Origin: Acidobacteriaceae bacterium
GTDB lineage: Bacteria > Acidobacteriota > Terriglobia > Terriglobales > Acidobacteriaceae
Direction of reading: 5' to 3'
Assembly: GCA_025350325.1 (NCBI GenBank)
Contig: JANXYB010000050.1
Location: 1-64,000 of the forward strand
Length of the DNA: 64,000 bases
Shown: positions 47,601 to 56,886 of the stretch, piece after piece
Position numbering within the stretch: the first letter of the stretch is position 1
How the letters are laid out: every line of letters begins with the position of its first letter
Made by a program: the position numbers and the translations under genes
The notes under the pieces: generated by a model
Told to the model about the DNA's origin: nothing
Databases searched by the model: none
Seen by the model: the letters and a program-made list of their open reading frames with translations, nothing else

Positions 47601-47983
47601 TTTATGAGTTGCAGGATGAAATGCGCCTTGCCATGCTTGGTTTGCTCGATCCGATGTTCAAGGAGAACTACGTTGGGCGCGCTGAAGTCATTAACGTCTT
47701 CCGCATTCCCAAGGTCGGTACCATCGCGGGTTGCCGCGTGCAGGACGGCGTCATTCGCCGCGATGCCGAGGTGAAAGTCATGCGTGGTGAGGAGCAGGTA
47801 TACAAGGGCAAGATCGGCTCGCTCAAGCGCTTCAAAGACGATGCCCGGGAAGTCACGAACGGCATGGAGTGCGGTATTGGACTGGGCGGATACAGCGATC
47901 TCAAGGAAGGCGATTTGATCGAGGCCTTCTCAACCGAAAAGCTGGCTGCAGATCTGGGAGCGCTGACCTCAGCCAAAGCATGA
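44696..47983 (+). CDS. infB: translation initiation factor IF-2
   Basis: A 1095-residue GTPase that brings initiator tRNA to the ribosome. An N-terminal IF2N domain ([25 protein letters not shown]) is followed by about 400 residues rich in Ala/Pro/Val and then Gly/Pro/Arg (with [20 protein letters not shown]), probably disordered, a second IF2N-like helix domain ([21 protein letters not shown]), the G domain ([21 protein letters not shown]) and domains II-IV ([29 protein letters not shown]). The start ATG 44696 follows AAAAGAGG. Last gene of the operon; a terminator follows. Confidence 0.97.
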   Translation: MSKVRINDLARELEVKSRQILDVLGELGLGEGKTHSSSIEDYEAEKVRAQFERGTRPAGHSGAASSRGAQSITPKIDLSHVSKPGDVMKAILAQKQEAEAEAIEARKGKVPIRAVQPPPKAPAEQEPRAAAVAAPPAPPAPPAPRKIVPQARPAPAIIPHPTPAIASRPPSGPVIAKAPVSAGSTRPAVTVVPPSGVVVTVKPPSAAVPTQVRVAEPAPAPSKPTTAKAASPVTATSPVAAAPEPAIAAVPVVESVAPSVSLAPPAAMASAVEAPESPTHDQESATPHVARPAAATTRTAEHALPPPPPAAPIRRVVMPQTGPRPVYKAPIVVPSATPMAQPGGIQRGKPIFDRRPSTGPSSPGSYVQRTPGGPPGAGQFAGGPRPKHPTRTTPGGYAGPGGTGAPGARPGFGARPGFGAPRPGGFGGPRPGAGGAPPTGEAPRPQRAAPRGRGGRPQYPKTKEGPMKGFVPPPRFGGATHFSNEPLPITREITVTEGISVKDLAEKLEIRAKDLIATLLMRGVFVTVNQSLDAEMVKDVAARFGAGATVISYEEEIANQSIEEVLEAENTGELEVPRSPVVTVMGHVDHGKTSLLDAIRETDVAGGEAGGITQHIGAYKVKFAKEGSPASGREIVFLDTPGHEAFTRMRARGAKVTDIVVIVVAADDGVMPQTLEAIDHARAAEVPIIVAVNKIDKPDANPDRVKKQLADRGLIPEEWSTAGEGTVFVEVSAKKRINLDLLLEMICLVSDIRAPKATPGRKAVGSVIEAKLDRGRGAVATVLVQDGTLRLNDSYIVGNTFGKVRAMFDDRGRPLEEAGPSTPVEVLGLEAMPDSGDTFLVVADRDKAKGIAQYRKMKERDSQLAKSSRVSLEGLAEQIRLAGVKDLGLIIKGDVTGSVEVLGDSLVRMSTEKVRVKVIHSGVGSITESDVLLATASNAIIIGFNVRPERKAAELAQQEGVEIRLHSIIYELQDEMRLAMLGLLDPMFKENYVGRAEVINVFRIPKVGTIAGCRVQDGVIRRDAEVKVMRGEEQVYKGKIGSLKRFKDDAREVTNGMECGIGLGGYSDLKEGDLIEAFSTEKLAADLGALTSAKA

Positions 47984-48009
47984 CCGACTCAATCTTCAAC
48001 ATTCAAACT

Positions 48010-48044
48010 TGCCCCGCTTCTCACCACGAGAGTCGGGGCATTTT
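48010..48044 (+). terminator. intrinsic terminator of rimP-nusA-infB
   Basis: TGCCCCG (48010-48016) pairs with CGGGGCA (48034-48040), with an inner TCTC/GAGA pair, followed by TTTTATG. Confidence 0.88.
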
Positions 48045-48185
48045 ATGCTTGCTCTGAGTAGATCAGTCGCGGAGTCGCGACACGAATCCTGCGCTAAAGG
48101 TTTGAAATTCGCGCAACGTATATCCATTTTCTCTCAGTGAGCGCGAGCACATCGAAGCAGGTAATAGGCTCCTATAATTTGCGGC

Positions 48186-48773
48186 ATGAAATACATAATC
48201 CTTTTTCTGGCGCTCTTAGTTTCTGCTTACGCGCAATCGCCCGCACCGGCCTCGCTTCCCCCAATCATCGCTGCTGCGGATTCGAACCAGACCGATGAAG
48301 CCCAAGCGGCAGCGAAGCTTCATGATGCGCTCGATCTGGTAAAGCTCAGCGGAGTGCGCAGCCAGGTACCTGCGATGTGGAGGTCGATGATTGACGACGG
48401 ACGCAAGCAGATGGTCGAACAGTGTGAGTTGTGCTCAAAGAAATTCATGGATGAGTGGGCGAAGCGGATGGTTGACCGGATGAAGACCGATGAAATGGTT
48501 CAGATCTGGGTCAAGGCGTATGAAAAGCACTTCACCGCGGAAGAACTCACAAGCTTGATTGAGCTACAGAAGAAGACCAATGCGCACGAAACAATTCAAA
48601 TGAGTCAGGCGCTATCGGCAAAGCTCGCTGTCGAGTTGCCGGCGGTGAAGAATGAGTTCAATGATGGATGCGCGCAATTGGCCAGTGATCTCGGCAGTAC
48701 GATCACCAATGAAATCCAGCAAGAACATCCTGAGTATTTGAATACGTCAGACAAAGACGCGCCGGGAAAGTAG
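48186..48773 (+). CDS. exported DUF2059-type helical protein
   Basis: A 195-residue protein with a signal peptide ending AYAQS (residue 18). The mature helical part has the DUF2059 pattern: a helix ending in LVKLSGVRSQ, a Met-rich helix, then VKAYEKHFTAEELTSLIELQK. A CELCSKK segment carries two Cys. Function of the family is unknown. Monocistronic. Confidence 0.82.
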   Translation: MKYIILFLALLVSAYAQSPAPASLPPIIAAADSNQTDEAQAAAKLHDALDLVKLSGVRSQVPAMWRSMIDDGRKQMVEQCELCSKKFMDEWAKRMVDRMKTDEMVQIWVKAYEKHFTAEELTSLIELQKKTNAHETIQMSQALSAKLAVELPAVKNEFNDGCAQLASDLGSTITNEIQQEHPEYLNTSDKDAPGK

Positions 48774-48939
48774 CACAGCACCTTTGTTCAGGTCGCTTGT
48801 AGAGTGAAGGCCACAAGGGATCGGAAACTGGTCGCTGGCCGTGATCGACGACTGGTGCCCTGCACTTGAAGATTAAGTGATGCAACAAACCGGCCCTCTC
48901 TTCATATGAGGAGAAGGCCTCTGTGTGTTTGTCGCAGAT

Positions 48940-50073
48940 TTATCCGGGCAACTGGGGCGCAAGCTTCTGCACAGCCGGGCTGTCGGCGCCCAGCCAGTCG
49001 GCATGGCGTGCCGTCGTATCGAAGTGCGATGTGGTTTTGAACAGTTCATATTTACCCTTCATCGCTACTTCTTCGGTTTTCGCGATTAGCGTAGCGACCG
49101 CCGCCTCATCCATCGGCTGAAATGACTTGACTGCATAAAATGCCTGGTCTAGTAACCTCTTTGAATTGATTCCGGTGATCAACACCGACACCGGAACATT
49201 CAATGAATAGCGCAGGCAATCCATTGGCTCGACGACGCCACTCTTCAGAATGATGTTGTCGCCGAACGACTTCATACCGAGCACGGCAATCTTCTGATTG
49301 ATTGCTTCCGGCACGACAAGTTGCGCGAAGCTGCGGAAATGCGCATCCATCACATTGATCGGCATCTGCACCGTGTCGAAGTGGAACCCATGCTCCTGCG
49401 CCACCTTAAGCATGTAGAGGTGAATATGCGGGTCCTTGTGGCCGGTGAATCCGATGAAGCGAATCTTGCCCGCTTTCTGGGCCTCAACCACTGCCTCCAT
49501 CGCACCGCCCTCGCCGAATATGCGGTCGGGATCGTCGAAGCGAATCACTTCATGATGCTGCATGAGGTCAATATGGTCGACCTTCAAGCGCCGCAGAGAA
49601 TCGTTGATTTGGTTGGTCGCGACTTCCTTAGTACGGCCGTCGATCTTGGTCATCACGAACGCTTTTTGCCGATAGCCGCCCTGCGATAGCGCCTTGCCGA
49701 CGCGCTCTTCGCTGCGGCCCTCGTTATAGTCCCATGAGTTGTCTAGAAAGTTGATGCCTCGATCGACGCCCTCGTGTACGAGCTTGATCGCATCCGCTTC
49801 TTCAACGTCGGCCAGCCCCAGGTGGGCCCCGCCCATGCCAATGACGGATACTTGCACGCCGGTCGCGCCCAGATCGCGATAGAGCATTTCTCCCTTCATT
49901 GTTCCGGCGCTGGTGACGCGCGGGATACGCGACGCCGCGGACTTCGACGTTGGTTCGCTCATGGATGACTCCTCTTTTTTATTGGTCGCCGCCTGCCCCG
50001 AAGCTAAAGAACTGGCTGAAGCCAGTGCGGCCGCAGCAGCAGCTGCGCCCGACATGAATTCGCGTCTCTGCAT
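48940..50073 (-). CDS. aldo/keto reductase with Tat-type signal
   Basis: A 377-residue aldo/keto reductase. Residues 1-28 resemble a Tat signal (QRREFM, then an Ala-rich hydrophobic stretch). The catalytic tetrad is visible: Asp in NFLDNS, Tyr in WDYNEGRSE, Lys in MTKID, His in LMQHHEV. The barrel ends VLITGINSKRLLDQA, lacking the common VIPG form. The start at ATG 50073 was chosen because GGAGATT precedes it and the signal begins there; a longer frame to 50175 also exists. Substrate unknown. It diverges from the PfpI-like gene. Confidence 0.9.
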   Translation of the reverse strand: MQRREFMSGAAAAAAALASASSLASGQAATNKKEESSMSEPTSKSAASRIPRVTSAGTMKGEMLYRDLGATGVQVSVIGMGGAHLGLADVEEADAIKLVHEGVDRGINFLDNSWDYNEGRSEERVGKALSQGGYRQKAFVMTKIDGRTKEVATNQINDSLRRLKVDHIDLMQHHEVIRFDDPDRIFGEGGAMEAVVEAQKAGKIRFIGFTGHKDPHIHLYMLKVAQEHGFHFDTVQMPINVMDAHFRSFAQLVVPEAINQKIAVLGMKSFGDNIILKSGVVEPMDCLRYSLNVPVSVLITGINSKRLLDQAFYAVKSFQPMDEAAVATLIAKTEEVAMKGKYELFKTTSHFDTTARHADWLGADSPAVQKLAPQLPG

Positions 50074-50348
50074 TCTCGCAATCTCCGTTCCATTTGATGC
50101 GGTACCTTGCGAGTTAGTTTGTTCTCGTGCGATGCAATACACTGCCGAACCGGGATTCGAAACTGCGCCGCCCATTTTGTTGATCTTGTCGAAAACGCTC
50201 GGACCAAATCATTGGAGCGTCTAAAATGTCTGACGCGTAAACACTCCGGCTGGAAAAAGCTCGGGCCTGCTAGAACAGCCGCAACTGGCAACCTAGCTCC
50301 TTACTGCGGCGTCCTACAGTCGTAGACAACGATCAAGGAGGGTTATCG

Positions 50349-50912
50349 ATGGCTTCTAATTTAAAGGGGAAAAAGATAGCGATACTCGCAACCGACGGTT
50401 TCGAACAGGCCGAACTTACCGATCCTAAGAAAGCGCTGGATGAAGCAGGCGCAACGACATTCGTTATCGCTCCCAAGAGTGGAGAGATCAAGGGATGGGA
50501 CGAGAAGGAGTGGGGCGAAACTGTGAAGGTCGACAAAGTTCTTGCCGACGCCAATCCCAACGATTACGACGCACTCATCCTCCCGGGCGGTGTGATGAAT
50601 CCCGATCACCTGCGCATGGATCCGGCGGCGGTCAATTTTGTGCGTCAGTTTGTGTCATCTGGAAAGACGGTCGCGGCCATCTGCCATGGCGCCTGGACGC
50701 TGATTGAGGCCGGGGCGCTCACGGGTAAGACCGTAACTTCGTGGCCATCGCTCAAGACCGATATCAAGAATGCTGGCGGTCACTGGGTCGACCAGGAAGT
50801 GGCAATCGATGGTCAATTCATCACCAGCCGCAAACCGGATGACATCCCGGCATTCAACAAGGCCATCATCGAGGCAGTTTCGCAAGGTGCACGCGATCAC
50901 GCCAGCGTATGA
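50349..50912 (+). CDS. PfpI/DJ-1 family protein (class I glutamine amidotransferase-like)
   Basis: A 187-residue cytoplasmic protein. The nucleophile elbow AAICHGAW carries the reactive Cys, and the PfpI layout (KIAILATDGFEQAEL, YDALILPGGVMNPD) is complete. Relatives include intracellular peptidases, protein or nucleotide deglycases and general stress proteins; the exact reaction is unknown. AGGAG precedes the ATG. A long hairpin (CATCCTTC/GAAGGATG, near 50927-50958) follows the stop codon and may end the transcript. Confidence 0.9.
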   Translation: MASNLKGKKIAILATDGFEQAELTDPKKALDEAGATTFVIAPKSGEIKGWDEKEWGETVKVDKVLADANPNDYDALILPGGVMNPDHLRMDPAAVNFVRQFVSSGKTVAAICHGAWTLIEAGALTGKTVTSWPSLKTDIKNAGGHWVDQEVAIDGQFITSRKPDDIPAFNKAIIEAVSQGARDHASV

Positions 50913-50973
50913 TGACTCACCCGGCCATCCTTCCTCGACCTCAACGTCGGGAAGGATGTGCGCTGTGAATTAT

Positions 50974-51011
50974 AGGATGACAGCGTCTCCGAACTGCAGG
51001 ATGACAGCGTC
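50974..51011. repeat. two direct copies of AGGATGACAGCGTC
   Basis: The 14-bp unit occurs at 50974-50987 and 50998-51011 with a 24-bp period, between convergent genes. It is too short to classify. Confidence 0.6.
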
Positions 51012-51017
51012 CCCAGA

Positions 51018-51560
51018 TCAATGAGCCATGATGGGGACAGACGCAGAATGGTTTTCCCACGCCAGCGTCAGAGTGCCGTTGCTGCCGCCGCTGTCGGTTA
51101 AAGTATATTTCAAGTTTTCAACTAAGCTGGGTGGGGCCGCCATAGTCATCTTGACCTTGCCCAGGTCTTTTGAGCTGTCGTAAGCCAGGCCCCATTGTGC
51201 GGTTTGCTTGTTCACGATCATCACCCAGTTATCGGGATCGGAGATGTCGACGAAAAGCGTGTAGTCGCCCTTAGGAACCATCAAGTCGCCAATCATGAGA
51301 TCGGCATCGGTGTGCAGGGTAGTGGCGGAGTTGGCTCCAGCGCGCCACACGGGATAATGCGGGTTGTGGCTGATGAGCCCATCTTTAGTGAAGATGTGGC
51401 CGGTGCGGCCCTTCACCGCGGGCGCGGAATAGGTAATCGTAACGGCATGCCCGCCGATCATTGCCGATTCCTTGGCAGGCGGACTGGCAGGCGCTTTTGG
51501 TTGAGCAAACATGCTGGTTGCAGTGACGAGAAGGCCGGCACATGCTAATAGAACTTTCAT
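51018..51560 (-). CDS. exported DUF2911 domain protein
   Basis: A 180-residue protein with a signal peptide (residues 1-19, ending FAQP) and a single beta-rich DUF2911 domain (VTITYSAPAVKGR, VWRAGANSATTLHTDADLMIGDLMVPKGDYTLFV, GLAYDSSKDLGKVKM, LAWENHSASVPI). The family is common in Bacteroidota and Acidobacteriota and has no known function. It is convergent with the PfpI gene. Confidence 0.92.
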   Translation of the reverse strand: MKVLLACAGLLVTATSMFAQPKAPASPPAKESAMIGGHAVTITYSAPAVKGRTGHIFTKDGLISHNPHYPVWRAGANSATTLHTDADLMIGDLMVPKGDYTLFVDISDPDNWVMIVNKQTAQWGLAYDSSKDLGKVKMTMAAPPSLVENLKYTLTDSGGSNGTLTLAWENHSASVPIMAH

Positions 51561-51688
51561 CTGTTAATTCTCCTCTGGGCAGAGCGCCTGAAATTGCAGG
51601 TCAACCCGGCGCGTCGATTGTCGCACCAGGGCCCGCTGTTCGTGAAGAGGCTACGACAAGCCTGCTATGATGCGGCGCAGGAAGTGGC

Positions 51689-52591
51689 ATGGTGAACGAT
51701 CTCAAGGACCGGTCGGCTGGGGCGCGATTTCGAGCTGCGCTTAGCCAGGAAAAACCGTTGCAGATTGCGGGAGCGATCAACGCATACACGGCGCGGATGG
51801 CCGAGGCAACGGGGTTTCGCGCGGTGTATCTTTCGGGTGGAGGAGTGGCGGCGAATTCGCTAGGGATACCCGATCTTGGCATCAGCACCATGGAAGATGT
51901 GTTGATTGACGTAAGGCGAATTACAGATGCGACTTCGTTGCCGCTGCTGGTCGACATCGACACGGGGTGGGGAGGGGCTTTTAATATTGCGCGGACCATT
52001 CGCTCGATGGTGAAGGCGGGCGCGGCCGCGGTGCACATTGAGGATCAGGTTGGGGCCAAGCGCTGCGGACATCGCCCCGGCAAGGAACTTGTTCCAACCG
52101 AAGAGATGGTAGATCGCATCAAGGCTGCGGTCGATGCGAGGACGGACGAGCAGTTTGTGTTGATGGCACGCACAGATGCGCTGGCCAATGAGGGAGTGGG
52201 CTCGGCGATTGAACGCGCCCAGGCTTACGTAGCTGCGGGTGCGGACATGATCTTTGCTGAGGCAGTGACGGATTTGCCGACGTATACAGAATTCCGGGTA
52301 GCGGTAGGTGTGCCTATCCTCGCGAACCTCACGGAATTCGGACAGACTCCCCTGTTCAAGCGCGAAGAGCTGGCTACCGCGGGCGTCGACATGATTTTGT
52401 ATTGCTGCGCTGCTTATCGGGCCATGAATGCGGCGGCGTTGAAAGTGTATGAAGTAATTCGCAATGAGGGAACGCAAAATAGCGTGGTGCCGCTGATGCA
52501 GACACGCGCGGACCTATATGAATATCTCGACTATCACGCGTATGAGAAGAAACTCGACGACCTCTTTGCTAAAGGAAAGCGCGACGGATAG
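51689..52591 (+). CDS. prpB: 2-methylisocitrate lyase
   Basis: A 300-residue enzyme that splits 2-methylisocitrate into pyruvate and succinate, the last step of the 2-methylcitrate cycle for propionate. It has the isocitrate lyase/PEP mutase barrel: [18 protein letters not shown], the metal-binding [15 protein letters not shown], and the catalytic loop KRCGHRPGK (124-132, Cys126). KRCGH distinguishes the lyases from PEP mutases. CAGGAAG precedes the ATG. First gene of a block that continues with prpC and prpD. Confidence 0.95.
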   Translation: MVNDLKDRSAGARFRAALSQEKPLQIAGAINAYTARMAEATGFRAVYLSGGGVAANSLGIPDLGISTMEDVLIDVRRITDATSLPLLVDIDTGWGGAFNIARTIRSMVKAGAAAVHIEDQVGAKRCGHRPGKELVPTEEMVDRIKAAVDARTDEQFVLMARTDALANEGVGSAIERAQAYVAAGADMIFAEAVTDLPTYTEFRVAVGVPILANLTEFGQTPLFKREELATAGVDMILYCCAAYRAMNAAALKVYEVIRNEGTQNSVVPLMQTRADLYEYLDYHAYEKKLDDLFAKGKRDG

Positions 52592-52640
52592 ACCACTGTA
52601 CTCGTTCAACCATCATCTTGTGATTGCCCAGGAGAGTTTG

Positions 52641-53804
52641 ATGAGTCACGATTCTAATTTGGCACCGACGACTTTTAAGCCGAAAAAATCCGTGGCGCTC
52701 TCGGGAACGGCGGCGGGCTATACGGCGCTGTCTACGGTAGGGTACAACGGCAACGATCTGCAATATCGCGGATTCGACATCATGGACTTGGCGGCGCACT
52801 GCGAATTTGAAGAAGTGGCGCATCTGCTGGTGTACGGCAAACTGCCGCATGCGACTGAACTGGCAGCTTATAAAGCTAGACTTCGGCCGTTGAGGAGTCT
52901 GCCGGCAGCAGTTAAAGAGGCGCTTGAATTACTGCCTGCGTCGACCAATCCGATGGACGTTTTGCGCACCGGAGTATCCGTCTTGGGATGTGTCTCGCCC
53001 GAGGGCGCAGAACCCACCGACGAAGGTGCTCGTGAGATCGCCGATTCGCTTCTGGCTTGCTTGGGATCGATGCTCATTTATTGGTATCACTTCGCGCACA
53101 GCGGAAGGCGAATCGACGTAGAGACCGATGACGAATCAATCGCTACTCACTTTCTACATTTGCTGCATGGCACGGCGCCCAGTGTGGAGCACACGTCTGC
53201 GATGCAAGCTTCCCTGGTTCTATACGCCGAACATGAATTCAATGCGTCGACGTTTGCCGCGCGTGTCATCGCAGGGACGGGTTCGGATTTGTATTCGTGC
53301 ATTGTCGGCGCGATTGGCGCGCTAAAGGGGCCAAAGCATGGAGGCGCGAATGAGGTGGCGCTGGAAATTCAGAAACGCTATGCGAATCCCGATGATGCTG
53401 AGTCTGATATTCGGCGTCGCTTGGTTGATCGCGAAGTGATCATAGGGTTCGGGCATCCGGTATATACCATTAGCGATCCCCGCAGCGAGATTATTAAGGA
53501 AGTGGCGCGCGGCTTGGCACAAGCTGCCGGAGACATGCGACTCTTTTCGATCGCTGAACGAATCGAGACAACGATGTACGACGCGAAGAAAATGTTTCCC
53601 AACCTCGATTGGTATAGCGCAGTGGCGTATGACCTGATGAAAATTCCGGTACACCTTTTTACACCTTTGTTTGTGATAGCGCGGACGGCTGGTTGGTGCG
53701 CGCACGTGATTGAGCAAAGGCAGGACGGAAAGATTATTCGACCGTCGGCGGTTTATACGGGGCCGGAGAATTTGAAGTTCGTTCCGATTGAACAACGTGG
53801 GTAG
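52641..53804 (+). CDS. prpC: 2-methylcitrate synthase (citrate synthase family)
   Basis: A 387-residue enzyme that joins propionyl-CoA and oxaloacetate. The catalytic triad of the citrate synthase family is visible: His in GPKHGGANE (H233), His in GFGHPVY (H272) and Asp in NLDWYS (D323). Its place between prpB and prpD and its short, bacterial type II-like length favour methylcitrate synthase over the Krebs-cycle enzyme. ATG 52641 is preceded by AGGAGAG; the longer open frame from 52518 overlaps prpB and is not family-like. Confidence 0.93.
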   Translation: MSHDSNLAPTTFKPKKSVALSGTAAGYTALSTVGYNGNDLQYRGFDIMDLAAHCEFEEVAHLLVYGKLPHATELAAYKARLRPLRSLPAAVKEALELLPASTNPMDVLRTGVSVLGCVSPEGAEPTDEGAREIADSLLACLGSMLIYWYHFAHSGRRIDVETDDESIATHFLHLLHGTAPSVEHTSAMQASLVLYAEHEFNASTFAARVIAGTGSDLYSCIVGAIGALKGPKHGGANEVALEIQKRYANPDDAESDIRRRLVDREVIIGFGHPVYTISDPRSEIIKEVARGLAQAAGDMRLFSIAERIETTMYDAKKMFPNLDWYSAVAYDLMKIPVHLFTPLFVIARTAGWCAHVIEQRQDGKIIRPSAVYTGPENLKFVPIEQRG

Positions 53805-53852
53805 TCATTTGGTAATTCAGCACAACTTGAATTAGAGCAACAAGGAGAAAAC

Positions 53853-55298
53853 GTGTCTTCGCACACGAGTTATGAGCGGCCGGCGCCAGACAAGGTATTA
53901 GTTGATATTGCCGACTACGCGCTGAATTTTGAGATCACGAGTGATTTGGCTTATGAGACGGCGCGCTATTGTCTGATCGACACTTTGGGCTGCGGCCTCG
54001 AGGCGCTGGAGTATCCGGCATGCACCAAATTGCTGGGGCCGATTGTGCCGGGGACGGTGGTGCCCAATGGAGCGCGCGTGCCAGGTACAAGTTACCAACT
54101 CGATCCGGTGCAGGCTGCGTTCAATATTGGTGCGATGATCCGCTGGCTTGATTTCAATGACACGTGGCTGGCCGCGGAGTGGGGACATCCGTCGGACAAC
54201 CTCGGCGGGATTCTCGCGGTTGCCGATTGGCTGGCGCGTAGTCCTAATGAAAGCCGAACACCGTTGCGCATGCAGCACGTGCTCACGGCGATGATCAAGG
54301 CGCACGAAATACAAGGCTGCATCGCGCTCGAAAATTCATTCAACAAAGTCGGATTAGATCATGTGGTGCTGGTGAAGGTTGCGTCGACCGCAGTGGTTTG
54401 CCAATTGCTGAATCTCAATCGCGAGCAGACCATCGCCGCGCTGTCTCTGGCGTGGGTCGATGGGCAGAGCCTGCGGACGTATCGCCACGCGCCGAATACC
54501 GGTTCGCGCAAGAGCTGGGCGGCTGGCGATGCGACCAGTCGCGCAGTGCGCCTGGCGCTGATGGCTCGCGCAGACGAGATGGGCTATCCGTCTGTGCTTA
54601 CCGCTAAGACGTGGGGATTTTATGACGTTTCTTTCAAGGGGCGGGAGTTCAGTTTTCAACGGCCATACGGAAGTTACGTGATGGAAAACGTGCTTTTCAA
54701 GATCAGTTATCCGGCGGAGTTTCACGCACAGACGGCGGTCGAAGCTGCAATGACGCTGCATGCAAGGCTTGAGCAGACAGGCAAATCGGCCGTGGACATT
54801 CGGCGCATTACAATCCGCACGCACGAGGCTTGCCTGCGCATCATCGACAAGAAAGGCCCGCTTGCCAATCCCGCGGATCGCGATCATTGCGTGCAATACA
54901 TGATTGCGATTCCGTTGTTGTTTGGGCGGCTCACGGCGGGGGACTACGAAGACCGCGTTGCCGCGGACCCTCGCATCGACACGCTGCGTGCAAAGGTACA
55001 GTGCGTTGCAGAGCCTTCTTTCACGACGGATTATCATGATCCGAAAAAAAGATCGATTGCGAATGCGTTGCTTGTTGAATTGAATGACGGCACGATGCTC
55101 GAGCAGAGCGTCGAGTATCCCATCGGGCATCGTCGCCGACGCGAAGAGGGTTTGCCGCTGCTGATCGAAAAGTTCAAAACAAATTTGCGTCGGCTATTTG
55201 CTGAGGAGCAGCAGCAGCGGATACTCGATGCGTCGCTCGACCGCAAGCAGCTTGAGGCCATGCCTGTTCACGAATACGTTGACTTGTATGTCGTGTAA
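53853..55298 (+). CDS. prpD: 2-methylcitrate dehydratase (MmgE/PrpD family)
   Basis: A 481-residue protein dehydrating 2-methylcitrate to 2-methylaconitate. Typical PrpD segments are [58 protein letters not shown] and [18 protein letters not shown]. The start codon is GTG at 53853 with AAGGAG upstream. It completes prpBCD. No prpE (propionyl-CoA synthetase) lies in the window, so propionyl-CoA may come mainly from amino-acid, odd-chain or cholesterol-like breakdown, or from genes elsewhere. Confidence 0.95.
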   Translation: MSSHTSYERPAPDKVLVDIADYALNFEITSDLAYETARYCLIDTLGCGLEALEYPACTKLLGPIVPGTVVPNGARVPGTSYQLDPVQAAFNIGAMIRWLDFNDTWLAAEWGHPSDNLGGILAVADWLARSPNESRTPLRMQHVLTAMIKAHEIQGCIALENSFNKVGLDHVVLVKVASTAVVCQLLNLNREQTIAALSLAWVDGQSLRTYRHAPNTGSRKSWAAGDATSRAVRLALMARADEMGYPSVLTAKTWGFYDVSFKGREFSFQRPYGSYVMENVLFKISYPAEFHAQTAVEAAMTLHARLEQTGKSAVDIRRITIRTHEACLRIIDKKGPLANPADRDHCVQYMIAIPLLFGRLTAGDYEDRVAADPRIDTLRAKVQCVAEPSFTTDYHDPKKRSIANALLVELNDGTMLEQSVEYPIGHRRRREEGLPLLIEKFKTNLRRLFAEEQQQRILDASLDRKQLEAMPVHEYVDLYVV

Positions 55299-55364
55299 AG
55301 TTTCCCTTTGTTGCCCTCAACCAGCCGGGCGTGTTTGACTGGTTGCCGAAAGCAGGCGGCACGT

Positions 55365-56852
55365 ATGGCATACATTCTTGCGCTGGATCAGGGAACGACG
55401 AGTTCGCGGGCGATCTTGTTTGACGAGGCTGGCGCGATTGCGGCAGTGGCGCAGCATGAATTTGAACAGTTTTACCCGCAGCAGGGATGGGTGGAACATG
55501 ATCCCACTGAAATTTTAACCAGTCAATTGGCTTGTGCGGTCGAAGTGCTGGGCCGTGCCGGCGCTCGTCCGCGCGACGTGGCTGCGATTGGAATCACGAA
55601 TCAGCGGGAGACGGTGATTGTGTGGGATCGTGCTACGGGAAAGCCGATTCATCCGGCCATCGTGTGGCAAGACCGTCGCACGGCTGCGCAATGTGCGGCG
55701 CTCGAAGAGAGTGGCGTGGGCGAGACCGTCTCCGCAAAGACTGGACTGGTGCTCGACCCTTATTTTTCTGCTACCAAGGTTCGTTGGATTCTGGACAATG
55801 TGCCGGGCGCGCGCGTGAGGGCCGAGCAAGGCGAGTTAGCGTTTGGCACGGTCGACAGTTGGCTGATCTGGCATTTAACCAGCGGCGCACATCACGTGAC
55901 CGACGTGACCAATGCCTCACGCACATTGCTCTTTAACATTGTGAAGGGCGAGTGGGACCAGGAATTGCTCGGCATTTTTGGCGTGCCTGAGAGCATGTTG
56001 CCGCGTGTGGTCTGGTCGAGCGAACGCGTCGGCGAGGTGACGACTACGCTGGGCCTTGGTGGCATCGAAATTGCCGGCATCGCAGGAGATCAGCAGGCCG
56101 CCCTGTTTGGACAGATGTGCTGGCAGGCGGGCGAAGCAAAGAATACTTACGGCACAGGCTGCTTCTTGCTGCAAAACATTGGCACGAAATTTGCGCGTTC
56201 GCGGCACAGGCTCATCACCACGCTCGCAGCCAGCGCCGAGCATCGCCTGGAGTATGCGTTCGAAGGCAGCATCTTCATTGCCGGTGCGGTGGTGCAATGG
56301 CTGCGCGATAATTTGAGGCTGATCGGATCTTCGGCTGAGGTGGAGGCGCTTGCGGCCAGTGTACCGGACACTGGCGGAGTGGTGTTTGTGCCTGCATTTG
56401 TAGGGTTGGGCGCACCGCACTGGGATCCTAAGGCAGCGGGATTGCTAATCGGTTTGCGGCGCGACACCAAGCCCGGACACATCGCAAGGGCTGCACTCGA
56501 GAGCATCGCATTTCAAGTGGCCGATGTGCTTGAGGCTGTCGAAAGCGAGACGGGCACGCCGCTAGGCGCGTTGCGCGTGGATGGCGGCGCAGCAGTCAAT
56601 GATTTGCTGATGCAATTTCAGGCGGACGTACTCGGTGTGCCGGTGGTCCGGCCCCGCGTTACGGAAACAACCGCGCTGGGGGCGGCTTACCTTGCTGGTT
56701 TGGCGACAGGCTTCTGGGCCAATCCGCAGGCGCTTAAATCGAGTCGACAAGATGATGCACGCTTTGAGCCGCGCATGGATGCAACAGAGAGAGCGAGTCG
56801 CCGTGCGCATTGGCGGCGCGCCGTTGAGCGATCGCGAAATTGGGCCGAATGA
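55365..56852 (+). CDS. glpK: glycerol kinase
   Basis: A 495-residue FGGY-family kinase that phosphorylates glycerol to glycerol 3-phosphate. Visible are the ATP-binding [19 protein letters not shown], the substrate region [21 protein letters not shown], and the TYGTGCF and [20 protein letters not shown] motifs. ATG 55365 is preceded by GGCGG; earlier in-frame starts (from 55308) are not family-like. It is directly followed by glpD, and no glpF transporter gene is in the window. Confidence 0.97.
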   Translation: MAYILALDQGTTSSRAILFDEAGAIAAVAQHEFEQFYPQQGWVEHDPTEILTSQLACAVEVLGRAGARPRDVAAIGITNQRETVIVWDRATGKPIHPAIVWQDRRTAAQCAALEESGVGETVSAKTGLVLDPYFSATKVRWILDNVPGARVRAEQGELAFGTVDSWLIWHLTSGAHHVTDVTNASRTLLFNIVKGEWDQELLGIFGVPESMLPRVVWSSERVGEVTTTLGLGGIEIAGIAGDQQAALFGQMCWQAGEAKNTYGTGCFLLQNIGTKFARSRHRLITTLAASAEHRLEYAFEGSIFIAGAVVQWLRDNLRLIGSSAEVEALAASVPDTGGVVFVPAFVGLGAPHWDPKAAGLLIGLRRDTKPGHIARAALESIAFQVADVLEAVESETGTPLGALRVDGGAAVNDLLMQFQADVLGVPVVRPRVTETTALGAAYLAGLATGFWANPQALKSSRQDDARFEPRMDATERASRRAHWRRAVERSRNWAE

Positions 56853-56886
56853 GTTGGCTTGAATGCGCGGCGAGTGGGAGCACGTG

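Noticed and set aside
50145-50175. TTCGAA-containing stretch resembling a tRNA T-arm
   Set aside because: The flanking bases cannot form the 5-bp T-stem, and no anticodon or acceptor arm is present.
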